Notes under the pieces: generated by a model | What the model saw: the letters and a program-made list of their open reading frames with translations, nothing else | The model's database searches: none | What the model was told of the DNA's origin: nothing | Origin: 9FT-COMBO-48-23 sp964400675 | Lineage (GTDB): Bacteria > Chloroflexota > Dehalococcoidia > GIF9 > UBA5629 | Direction of reading: 5' to 3' | Assembly (NCBI GenBank): GCA_964400675.1 | Contig: CAYNVO010000007.1 | Location: 1 to 64,000, forward strand | Length of the DNA: 64,000 bases | Shown: positions 35,921-43,286 of the stretch, one piece after another | Layout of the letters: each line of letters begins with the position of its first letter | Numbering within the stretch: the stretch's first letter is position 1 | Made by a program: the position numbers and the translations under genes

Positions 35921-36966
35921 TACAACACCTCCCCATCCGTTGCTGGCATCCAACCTTGGTATATGATGCGTTCCCCAACTTGGTCCACCGGGGTCTGCAT
36001 ACCCGGCGGAGTAACCTTAGCTCTCAAAAGCATCTTATCCGTTACGAAGACATACTGTGACAGCTTTTCATTATCCAAGCATTCGAGTATTGCTCGGTCA
36101 TAGCGAACTTTTTTCTGGTCTTCCGAGCCTAAGTCGAGTTCTGGGCTGTGAGGGCTAGTCAGATGAAGCCAACCTTCGTATTCTTTATACAAATCCCAAA
36201 TCAGTTTCTCAACCTCCTCATCCGGTTCGTTAACGTGTAACCGAATGTCAGTCTTCGCTTCATTTAGACCTATCAGGTAATTATGGGTCGGAAGTTCTTT
36301 AGTGAGCTTATTAACGATATGGTTTATCCTAGCTTCGTCATCCATGTGTTTTTCCAGTAGTCGAGCTGCAAGTTCTCGATTCTGCTCCCTTGCTCTATAG
36401 ACAGCTCCGAGTGCCAGAGGGTGTATTTTGTCGGCTAATATCTTCAGGACCTCAACCATGGACTCATCTGCCTTTAGCCCCACTTCTTTTCTAGCTAGGT
36501 CTAGAAATCCCGCCATATCTTCTACACTCACAGGCAATAGCGTAACGGCCCCAGGCTGTCCAGAGGGCGCACCTGGCATTGTAGGATTGAAAGGTGACGC
36601 CACAGATGGGTCGATCGGGCTAAGTTGTCCATGTTTGCCCATAAGAATTTCGTCAGCTCCGAGTGCTACTAAGGTTCCACAGCTTAATGCACGAGAGGGG
36701 ACTAGGACTTTTAGTTTTTGGCAATACTGTCGAGCGAGATTTACAAGACTCCAACCTACAATGGAATCTCCCCCTCGTGTATACAGGAATATGGCTATGT
36801 TCTCAGTGGAGCCTATGCAAGTAAGCAGGTCCGAAATTAGAGGGAGGATATCAGGCGCCATTTTTGTCTCTAAATGCTGTCGGTCCCCCCATACTAAAGC
36901 TATGAGCCGTGCACCCAACTTTTTTTCAATAGTAGCTATGATAGATTTACGGTCCTGAACACTCAT
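35920..36966 (-). CDS. SDH-family Clp-fold serine protease
   Basis: 348 residues of the SDH_protease family (serine dehydrogenase proteinase, ClpP/crotonase fold). Seen are the oxyanion strand LYTRGGDSIVGW (62-73), the probable nucleophile Ser95 in SRALSCGTLVALGADEI, and GKHGQLSPIDPSV (110-122). There is no signal peptide, so it is probably cytosolic or membrane-peripheral. Substrates of this family are mostly unknown. It leads the three-gene overlapping unit, has its own promoter (36996-37024) and GGAGG 7 nt before the ATG. Confidence 0.87.
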   Translation of the reverse strand: MSVQDRKSIIATIEKKLGARLIALVWGDRQHLETKMAPDILPLISDLLTCIGSTENIAIFLYTRGGDSIVGWSLVNLARQYCQKLKVLVPSRALSCGTLVALGADEILMGKHGQLSPIDPSVASPFNPTMPGAPSGQPGAVTLLPVSVEDMAGFLDLARKEVGLKADESMVEVLKILADKIHPLALGAVYRAREQNRELAARLLEKHMDDEARINHIVNKLTKELPTHNYLIGLNEAKTDIRLHVNEPDEEVEKLIWDLYKEYEGWLHLTSPHSPELDLGSEDQKKVRYDRAILECLDNEKLSQYVFVTDKMLLRAKVTPPGMQTPVDQVGERIIYQGWMPATDGEVL

Positions 36967-36995
36967 TGTTCTGCCTCCAAGAACCCATCAGAATC

Positions 36996-37024
36996 ATCAT
37001 ACTATATCATAAGCGGAAATACAA
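36996..37024 (-). promoter_or_regulatory. probable promoter of the SDH-protease unit
   Basis: Minus strand: TTGTAT (37024-37019), 17 bp, TATGAT (37001-36996). The -10 is strong, the -35 weak. It lies inside the flanking repeats, so the unit carries its own promoter. Confidence 0.45.
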
Positions 37025-37093
37025 TTAACTCGTGTGTCCTCTAATACTCCACCCAAGACTTTAGTAGTTTAATTAGCTAAGCTAAGTTTGTCA

Positions 37094-37161
37094 ATCCCTA
37101 ACTGCGTGTAGCACTACTTTCCCTTGTTGATACGTGTAATTGCAGTTATACGTTAGGATTC
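37094..37161 (-). repeat. attC-like site, upstream border of the SDH-protease unit
   Basis: ATCCCTAAC (37094-37102) and GTTAGGATT (37153-37161) are inverted ends; inside them TAACTGC (37099-37105) pairs exactly with GCAGTTA (37143-37149). The 37133-37161 segment is the partner of the direct repeat at 35262-35290. The size of 68 bp is in the attC range. Confidence 0.5.
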
Positions 37162-37253
37162 TGGGAGAAACATATTATTTGTATTCTTCTGACACAGAAT
37201 TGAATATTCAGTGACCGTCTGCACAAATAGCCAAGTTGTGCGCTTGAGCTAGC

Positions 37254-37282
37254 TTGACAAACGCCCATGATAAACTTAAAGT
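37254..37282 (+). promoter_or_regulatory. promoter of the radical-SAM gene
   Basis: TTGACA (37254-37259), 17 bp, TAAAGT (37277-37282), ending about 25-50 nt before the candidate start codons. Confidence 0.6.
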
Positions 37283-37321
37283 TTCCATTACTGAGTTGTA
37301 CCAATATTGATAGCGACGCCT

Positions 37322-38329
37322 ATGATATCCATGGAACCAAGCTATATTGCTCTATATTACTCCGGTGAATTGGAGCGGCGTGCCCAGGCACTTGAAGCCC
37401 GGTTAGCTTCCTGTGATATCTGTCCCAGGGAATGCCATGTCAATCGGCTGGAAAATGAACCGGGGTTTTGTCATTCGGGTCGTCTGCCAATAGTCTCTGC
37501 GGTCTGCGCTCATCATGGAGAAGAACCAGTCATATCGGGAAGCAGGGGCTCGGGTACAGTTTTCTTCGGCAATTGTAATATGAGATGTGTTTATTGTCAG
37601 AACTACCAGATAAGTCAGAACTGGAGAAAACAAAAATCAAAAGAGCTGGATTATCATACTCTAGCTGAGAGTATGCTCTATCTTCAGGATGAACTGGGAT
37701 GTCACAATATTAATTTTGTTTCCCCCTCTCACTTTGTTCCCCAGCTGATTCGAGTACTTCTGGAAGCTGTGCCTATGGGGCTGAGGTTACCACTGGTCTA
37801 CAACACTAATGGCTATGATTCTATTGCCTCCCTGAAAGAGCTTGAAGGCGTAATAAATATTTACCTGCCTGATTTAAGATATGCCTCCGATTACTGGGCT
37901 AAGAAATTATCGCAAACTGAAGATTATGTAGTACGGGCTCGCCAGGCTATCAAAGAGATGCACCGGCAGGTTGGAAACGTCGTACTGGATGAGGCTGGAA
38001 TAGCCCGGCAGGGATTAATCGTACGTCATCTTATCCTGCCTAATGGGCTGGCAGGCACAGATGAATCGTTAGGCTGGCTAGCCCGGGAGCTTTCCCCCGC
38101 AGTGACGGTTAGCATAATGTCCCAATACTTGCCAGCGCACCGGGCCACCAGGATACCTTTGCTCTCCAGAAGCATCTCAATAGCCGAGTATGAAACGGTT
38201 GTCAGCTTACTTTCTGACTTAGGTATGGAGAATGGCTGGGTGCAGGAAATGGGTGCGCAAGAAAACTATGTCCCCGATTTTGAACGAGAGGGGCACCCTT
38301 TTTCCACTACCGCTAATATAGGGGAATGA
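37322..38329 (+). CDS. radical-SAM protein, PflX/COG1313-like
   Basis: About 335 residues. An extra cysteine set CDICPRECHVNR...GFCHSG precedes the radical-SAM cluster motif CNMRCVYCQN, the order found in COG1313 proteins related to pyruvate formate-lyase activating enzymes. FVSPSHFVPQLI and LPLVYNTNGYDS are also conserved. The glycyl-radical or other target is not present here. Start choice is uncertain (TTG 37307, ATG 37322 or ATG 37331), as no ribosome-binding site is clear. Confidence 0.88.
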   Translation: MISMEPSYIALYYSGELERRAQALEARLASCDICPRECHVNRLENEPGFCHSGRLPIVSAVCAHHGEEPVISGSRGSGTVFFGNCNMRCVYCQNYQISQNWRKQKSKELDYHTLAESMLYLQDELGCHNINFVSPSHFVPQLIRVLLEAVPMGLRLPLVYNTNGYDSIASLKELEGVINIYLPDLRYASDYWAKKLSQTEDYVVRARQAIKEMHRQVGNVVLDEAGIARQGLIVRHLILPNGLAGTDESLGWLARELSPAVTVSIMSQYLPAHRATRIPLLSRSISIAEYETVVSLLSDLGMENGWVQEMGAQENYVPDFEREGHPFSTTANIGE

Positions 38330-38764
38330 CCCTTATCAACGCCGACATTTTGCGGGCAGGTAATTGCCTGAGGCTCAAATAGATGATAAAATACACCAAT
38401 GAGCAATAAATCTCCTACAGACCTAAACACCTTTGTAGAGAATGTAAACAAGAAAGACAAAAACCATAATGGTAAGAGAGTAAGATTCTCCTGGCTGAAG
38501 AGAAAACGGAAATAGTATCTTATTCCTATCTCTCAGCACCCAAGCTAAAAGCTCATTCCATTGTCAGGCCTGTTTTACCTCGCTTTACCTTTTTAGCCCT
38601 GCGTTTGTGTGTCAATGCCCGCGCTGCCGCTATTCAATATTGTAAACATTGTAAACCTTTTGTCATATTATTCGTTTATTAAAATAGAGCACGGTTCTTG
38701 GTTCAAAGCCTTAACTGGAATTTAATATTTTCTTGATATCATAAATATAATAACGAAGGAGAAA
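38330..38764. other. 435-bp intergenic stretch
   Basis: AT-rich, with no strong gene. It holds a 38-codon frame at 38399-38515 (listed separately) and two adjacent copies of attgtaaac (38639-38656) about 105 bp before the winged-helix gene, a possible regulator site. No dispersed repeat was seen. Confidence 0.4.
38399..38515 (+). CDS. possible 38-residue basic peptide
   Basis: An ATG frame encodes MSNKSPTDLNTFVENVNK and then a strongly basic end (KRVRFSWLKRKRK). No ribosome-binding site is evident and no family is recognised, so it may be chance. Confidence 0.25.
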   Translation: MSNKSPTDLNTFVENVNKKDKNHNGKRVRFSWLKRKRK

Positions 38765-39148
38765 ATGGACATGGTAACTGATGCCAGAGCAGGTAAAATA
38801 GCAGGTTACGATATGCTGTCATTTCTCGAAGATATCAATTGCACCGGCATGCAATTCAAGCTGCTCCGCTTCTGGGCAAGGCATCCCAGGGCGAAATTGA
38901 GCCTGTACACCATCGCCAGAGCCATGAATACTTCGGCGATTGGCTTGAGAGATGCAATTACAAACCTGGTTGAAAACGGCATTATTACAGCTCAGCACAA
39001 TAATTATGGTCTCACCACCTACGCGCTTTCCGAACAGGGGGCACAGGAGTATATTGACGGACTGGGTAGCCTGGACATGCACCAGACGAAGACTTTGGAA
39101 AGACAGTTGAAGGAGAAAGCTCTATCGACTGCCAGCGCGAGTAAATAG
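38765..39148 (+). CDS. winged-helix DNA-binding protein
   Basis: 127 residues. The core LLRFWARHPRAKLSLYTIARAMNTSAIGLRDAI, split over two helices, followed by NLVENGIITAQHNNYGLTTYALSE, fits a winged helix-turn-helix with its wing. The target is unknown. AAGGAG lies four bases before the ATG; the two 9-bp repeats at 38639-38656 may be its operator (inference). Confidence 0.75.
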   Translation: MDMVTDARAGKIAGYDMLSFLEDINCTGMQFKLLRFWARHPRAKLSLYTIARAMNTSAIGLRDAITNLVENGIITAQHNNYGLTTYALSEQGAQEYIDGLGSLDMHQTKTLERQLKEKALSTASASK

Positions 39149-39235
39149 ATTAATCACTCTGAATGGTCAGAGCTTTTGAAAGGTTTCAAGTCATATTTGA
39201 ACACAGTTATGGACTGATTACCCAAGAAGGGGTTA

Positions 39236-39556
39236 ATGGTGATGTGGCAGATAAATTTCTGTCCCCGATGTGGGGCGCGGGCTGATTGTAAAGGCCGGTT
39301 TTGCGGTGCTTGCGGTCTTGACTTAAGCTGTGTAGCAAAACCGGTGCCGTCACCATGGTATGATTATCAGTGTACTTATCAGCAATGGGTACCACAAAGC
39401 CCTGCATATAATCAAGCGGCAGCACACGTAGATTCAGACCAGTACCAGCAGCGATATGTATATGCTAATGGTGGTACCGTAACACCGCTAAGCGCTGAGG
39501 TTTCCAGGCTGCTGGCAGACTTCTTCAGCAAAAGCCTTAAACACAATAGGGCGTAG
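39236..39556 (+). CDS. zinc-ribbon protein
   Basis: 106 residues. Two CxxC pairs (FCPRCGARADCKGRFCGACG) form one N-terminal zinc ribbon. The rest is tyrosine- and glutamine-rich low-complexity sequence with a short helix at the end (SRLLADFFSKSLK). No function can be given. Confidence 0.65.
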   Translation: MVMWQINFCPRCGARADCKGRFCGACGLDLSCVAKPVPSPWYDYQCTYQQWVPQSPAYNQAAAHVDSDQYQQRYVYANGGTVTPLSAEVSRLLADFFSKSLKHNRA

Positions 39557-39685
39557 TGGGTATTTAGCTGGGGGAACCGCGACAAATCTCGCCGGGCTGT
39601 TATCAGAAAGACGTCAAGTATAGTATTTTCAGTCTCAATACGGATTAGTCATCTACCGTAATCATCAGGTTTGGATTACGTGATT

Positions 39686-40228
39686 TTATAACTTGCCTAC
39701 GTCTATCTTGCCTGTGGTTCTGCAATGGAGGCACTTTTCTTTTAATATGGGATGGTTGTCACAGTAGGGGCAGTTGATTTCCATCTTGTCTGTCTCATGC
39801 TCACCAAATCCCTTAAGCTTCGAATCCAGTTCCATATCGGCTCGAGCTTTTTCTCCTCCTACGTTAGTGACTAATTTGCAGCTGATGGAACTGCAAATCT
39901 CCGCTTCAGGAATATTTCCGGGACTCATCCGGTATCCTCCTTTGGCGAATATGTCTGGCTTGACCAATTCTAAGGTCTTACAGACTGTCTGGTCGTCGTC
40001 CAGGGAGGCGATAACCTCATCCACACCTTTAATGCTCTCGAGGATTTCTTTTCTATCCTCGAACGGCCTGAAAACAAACCCTTTCTTCTTGAGCAGGAAT
40101 TCGTCTCTGTTCAGTATCACAACCAGCCTGTCACCTAGTTTGGCTGCCTCTTCTATGTACCGAATATGACCTACATGTATCGGGTCAAAGGCTCCGCTTA
40201 CTGCAACCGTGATTGGTTTCATCTTCAT
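39686..40228 (-). CDS. cytidylyltransferase-like nucleotidyltransferase with C-terminal zinc finger
   Basis: The N-terminal 130 residues are a nucleotidyltransferase: AVSGAFDPIHVGHIRYIEEA has the HxGH catalytic motif of glycerol-3-phosphate cytidylyltransferase/HldE-type enzymes. The C-terminus has CPYCDNHPILKEKCLHCRTTG, a CxxC-CxxC zinc finger not usual for this family. The substrate is unknown; a nucleotide-activated sugar or lipid head group is plausible. The ATG at 40228 is preferred because GGGAGG lies 9 nt upstream. Confidence 0.8.
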   Translation of the reverse strand: MKMKPITVAVSGAFDPIHVGHIRYIEEAAKLGDRLVVILNRDEFLLKKKGFVFRPFEDRKEILESIKGVDEVIASLDDDQTVCKTLELVKPDIFAKGGYRMSPGNIPEAEICSSISCKLVTNVGGEKARADMELDSKLKGFGEHETDKMEINCPYCDNHPILKEKCLHCRTTGKIDVGKL

Positions 40229-40259
40229 TTCCACCGTCCTCCCTTTCTTGTATATAACT

Positions 40260-40288
40260 ATGATAACTCTAATGGGAAGTTAGGGCAA
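40260..40288 (-). promoter_or_regulatory. probable promoter of the nucleotidyltransferase gene
   Basis: Minus strand: TTGCCC (40288-40283), 17 bp, TATCAT (40265-40260), about 30 nt before the start codon. Confidence 0.5.
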
Positions 40289-40373
40289 GACCTGTGCTAA
40301 AGGATATTGTGGAATAGGTCATTTCAGTCAAACAGTCCAAGCAAGTAACGGCAGTCACTAGCTCTGATAGAAG

Positions 40374-41111
40374 CTAGCGGCTCCTTTGCTTGAATGCCTC
40401 GTACATTACCAGGGCGGCGGCTACAGAGGCGTTAAGCGAGGTGATTTCTCCTCTCATCGGTATATGTGCCATAAAATCACATCTCTTTCTAACCAGCTCG
40501 GACAAACCCTTGCCTTCACTGCCGATGACAATGGCTGTTGATGACCTGAAGTCCATCTTACTGTATTCAGCTTCGCCGCTTCGGTCTATGCCGATGATCC
40601 AGAGGTTGTTTTTTTTGAGGGTTTCAATAGCCTGGGCGATGCTGGAGACGCTGGCTACGGGCATGTACCACATAGCGCCAGCCGATGCCTTAGCCACGGT
40701 GGCGGTGAGACCGGCTGCTCCTCTTTCCCTGATTATCACACCATGAATGCCGCTGGCATAAGCAGTCCTCAATATTGAGCCCAGATTCTGCGGGTCTTCA
40801 ATGCCGTCAAGAATCACATAGAGCGGCGGCTCATTCTTTTCTGCGGAGACAGAGATTAAATCATCTAGGCTGACATATTCTTTGACTGCGGCGTAAGCGA
40901 TGACTCCCTGATTGGCGCCGGTTATGCTTTGATTATCTATGATATGCCGTGCCACACGTTCAACGGGTACACCTTTAGCTCGAGCCAGGCGGAGTATTTC
41001 AGTGACGGCATTGCCCGGCTTGATATTGCTGGCAAGCAGTATTTTCTTGATAGGATGGCCGGCTCTTAGTAGCTCGATTACCGGGTTTTTACCTTCGATA
41101 ATGTCTGCCAT
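40374..41111 (-). CDS. rlmB: 23S rRNA (guanosine-2'-O-)-methyltransferase RlmB / TrmH family
   Basis: SpoU-class knotted methyltransferase. IIEGKNPVIELLRAG is the N-terminal substrate-binding start. The three SpoU motifs are LDGIEDPQNLGSILRTAYASG, VIGSEGKGLSELVRKRCD and IPMRGEITSLNASVAAAL. The frame extends to 41210, but the ATG at 41111 gives the family's usual start and has GGGGA before it. RlmB-type (G2251) is the best guess within the family. Confidence 0.92.
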   Translation of the reverse strand: MADIIEGKNPVIELLRAGHPIKKILLASNIKPGNAVTEILRLARAKGVPVERVARHIIDNQSITGANQGVIAYAAVKEYVSLDDLISVSAEKNEPPLYVILDGIEDPQNLGSILRTAYASGIHGVIIRERGAAGLTATVAKASAGAMWYMPVASVSSIAQAIETLKKNNLWIIGIDRSGEAEYSKMDFRSSTAIVIGSEGKGLSELVRKRCDFMAHIPMRGEITSLNASVAAALVMYEAFKQRSR

Positions 41112-41211
41112 TTTCCCCGGCATATTGTATGCGCCCGAGCCGGCTAATTCAAACTCTTTGCTGGGCTCGATGCTTAAAGTTAGGGAAAATGGTGAGGTGG
41201 TAAGAACCACA

Positions 41212-41240
41212 TTGACAAATGATATATATAGTGCTAATTT
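41212..41240 (+). promoter_or_regulatory. promoter of the esterase gene
   Basis: TTGACA (41212-41217), 17 bp, TAATTT (41235-41240). It lies in DNA that would be coding if rlmB started at 41210, which supports the shorter rlmB. Confidence 0.55.
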
Positions 41241-41279
41241 ATATCAGACCACGAAAGCTATATCATAAGGAGGTATGTA

Positions 41280-42890
41280 ATGAAGAGGTTGGCGTGCTTT
41301 CTGCTCACCGCACTGGTTCTCCTGTCTACCGTCGCTGTCTCCTGCGCTCCGGCGGCAGTCCCAATCAATGACCCGATTAAAATCGATACCGGGCAGATAT
41401 CGGGGACAACCGTTGGGGACCTACACATCTACAAAGGCATTCCTTTTGCCGCACCGCCGGTAGGCGACCTGCGCTGGAAACCGCCGCAGCCGGCAGCACC
41501 CTGGCAGGGAGTTAAGGAATGCACTGAGTTCGGCCCAGCGCCGATGGGATATTACAGCTCCAGTTTTAAGTACTATTCTGAACCAAGTGAAGATTGTCTG
41601 TATCTCAATGTCTGGACTCCGGCTAAGACGACCGGCGATAAACTGCCGGTCATGGTCTGGATATATGGCGGCGCCTTTCGCTTCGGTGAGGGTTCAAATC
41701 CCGGGTACGATGGTGAAAAGCTGGCCGGCAATGGCGTGGTGCTGGTAACCATTAATTACAGAATAGGCCCAATCGGATTCCTGGCGCATCCTCTACTGTC
41801 TAAGGAATCAGAACACAATTCCTCCGGCAACTACGGGTTGCTTGACCAGATTGCTGCCCTGCAGTGGGTGCAGAAAAACATTGCTGCTTTTGGCGGTGAC
41901 CCCAGCCGGGTTACCATATTTGGCCAATCGGCGGGAGCCACCAGTGTGCTCTGGCTTATGGCGTCGCCTTTGACCGACGGGCTATTTCAACGTGCCATAG
42001 CAGAGAGCGCGTATGAGGGGGCCACTTTCGCACATCTTCGGGAAAATAAGTACGGTAACGAGCCTAAAGAAAAAATGGGCGAACAGATGGCTAAAGACCT
42101 TGGTTGCGACACTGCGGCTGACCCCATAGCCTGCATGCGCGCCAAGAGCGCAGAGGAAATCCTGGAAAAAGGGACACCTCCTACTAATGTTTTCGCTGAA
42201 TCTGTCTATAGATACGAGCCGTGTGTTGATGGCTGGGTAATGCCAGACCTGCCGCTCAATATATTTGAAGCCGGCAAGCAACAGGATGTTCCTCTCCTGA
42301 TTGGTTCTATGGCGGACGAAGGGTCTCTATTCCAGTTACTGGCGAAACCTTCTGTGGATTCTTACAAGGCCTATGTCAGTTACGCGTTCGGAGATAAAGC
42401 TGAGCAGGTTCTGGCTATATATCCTGCCAGCGATGAAAAAGAGGCCACGACCTCCGACAGGCAGGTGACCACACTTTGTACTTTTACCTGCCCTGACAAA
42501 GCTTTTGCCGGCGCTATGGCCAAAGTTAAGTCTCCAGCCTATTTTTATCAGTTCACCCGTGTGCCGCCTGGAGCTAAGCTGCTTGGGGCTTTCCATGCGC
42601 TGGACATAAATTACGTCTTCGGCAATTTTATACCTATACTATCTCCCCTGAAGGCAGACAAGTACTTCGATGATACTGACAGGGCACTGTCTGAATCTAT
42701 GATGAGCTACTGGGCGAGTTTTGCCGCTGCCGGCGACCCCAACAAGGAAGGATTGCCACAATGGCCGGTTTATGACGCGGCTGGTCAGTACCTGGAGTTT
42801 GGTGACACGATACAGGTCAAATCAGGCATGGACAACACTGAGATCTGTGACCTGTACATGAATGTACTAAAGGAGAAACGCGGCCAGTAG
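41280..42890 (+). CDS. type-B carboxylesterase, lipoprotein
   Basis: 536 residues. The signal peptide ends in a lipobox (VAVSC, Cys about 25), so it is probably a surface lipoprotein. The carboxylesterase fold has DCLYLNVWTP, the nucleophile elbow FGQSAGATS, the acid in SMADEGS and the histidine in AFHALDINYVFG. It hydrolyses carboxylic esters (para-nitrobenzyl-esterase/acetylcholinesterase family); the natural substrate is unknown. AAGGAGGT precedes the ATG and a strong terminator follows. Confidence 0.93.
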   Translation: MKRLACFLLTALVLLSTVAVSCAPAAVPINDPIKIDTGQISGTTVGDLHIYKGIPFAAPPVGDLRWKPPQPAAPWQGVKECTEFGPAPMGYYSSSFKYYSEPSEDCLYLNVWTPAKTTGDKLPVMVWIYGGAFRFGEGSNPGYDGEKLAGNGVVLVTINYRIGPIGFLAHPLLSKESEHNSSGNYGLLDQIAALQWVQKNIAAFGGDPSRVTIFGQSAGATSVLWLMASPLTDGLFQRAIAESAYEGATFAHLRENKYGNEPKEKMGEQMAKDLGCDTAADPIACMRAKSAEEILEKGTPPTNVFAESVYRYEPCVDGWVMPDLPLNIFEAGKQQDVPLLIGSMADEGSLFQLLAKPSVDSYKAYVSYAFGDKAEQVLAIYPASDEKEATTSDRQVTTLCTFTCPDKAFAGAMAKVKSPAYFYQFTRVPPGAKLLGAFHALDINYVFGNFIPILSPLKADKYFDDTDRALSESMMSYWASFAAAGDPNKEGLPQWPVYDAAGQYLEFGDTIQVKSGMDNTEICDLYMNVLKEKRGQ

Positions 42891-42927
42891 AAATTGGCCG
42901 AGCCACGAGCTGTTTCCCCGCGAGCAT

Positions 42928-42964
42928 AAATCCCTCAGTTCATGTCGGGCTGAGGGATTTTTTG
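42928..42964 (+). terminator. Rho-independent terminator after the esterase gene
   Basis: AAATCCCTCAG and CTGAGGGATTT pair around an 11-nt loop and are followed by a T-run. It sits 38 bp after the stop codon. Confidence 0.88.
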
Positions 42965-42974
42965 TGTCATTATT

Positions 42975-43142
42975 GAGGAGCGATTTACTTTTCCTGTCAT
43001 TCTGAGCCCTTCGCTGTTTTTATCAAGCTCTTCCTCTCGCTCATTCTGAGCCTGTCGAAGAATGTACCACGCTCAGTGTAAACTCCGCAACCGAAGAATC
43101 TCGGAATCAACATTGAGATCCTTCCCCTTCATTGCACTCAGA
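42975..43142. repeat. dispersed cattctgagc-family repeat
   Basis: Contains cattctgagcccttcgctg, cattctgagcctgtcgaagaa, actccgcaaccgaagaatct and gagatccttccccttcattg, in the same order as parts of the copy at 49118-49275. Confidence 0.8.
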
Positions 43143-43286
43143 GTCAGGATGACAACAAGGTAAAGGCTGAAGGTCAGGGTCAGGATGACAACAAGGTAAA
43201 GGCTCAAGGTCAGGGTCAGGATGACAACAAGGTAAAGGCTGAAGGTCAGGGTCAGGATGACAGTGGGGTAAAGGCTCAGGGTAGAT
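43143..43286. repeat. 36-bp tandem repeat, four copies
   Basis: gtcaggatgacaacaaggta plus aaggctgaaggtcagg recurs at 43143, 43179, 43215 and 43251, exactly 36 bp apart; the last copy is diverged. It has grown out of the end of the adjacent dispersed repeat and reaches the ftsK stop codon. Confidence 0.9.
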
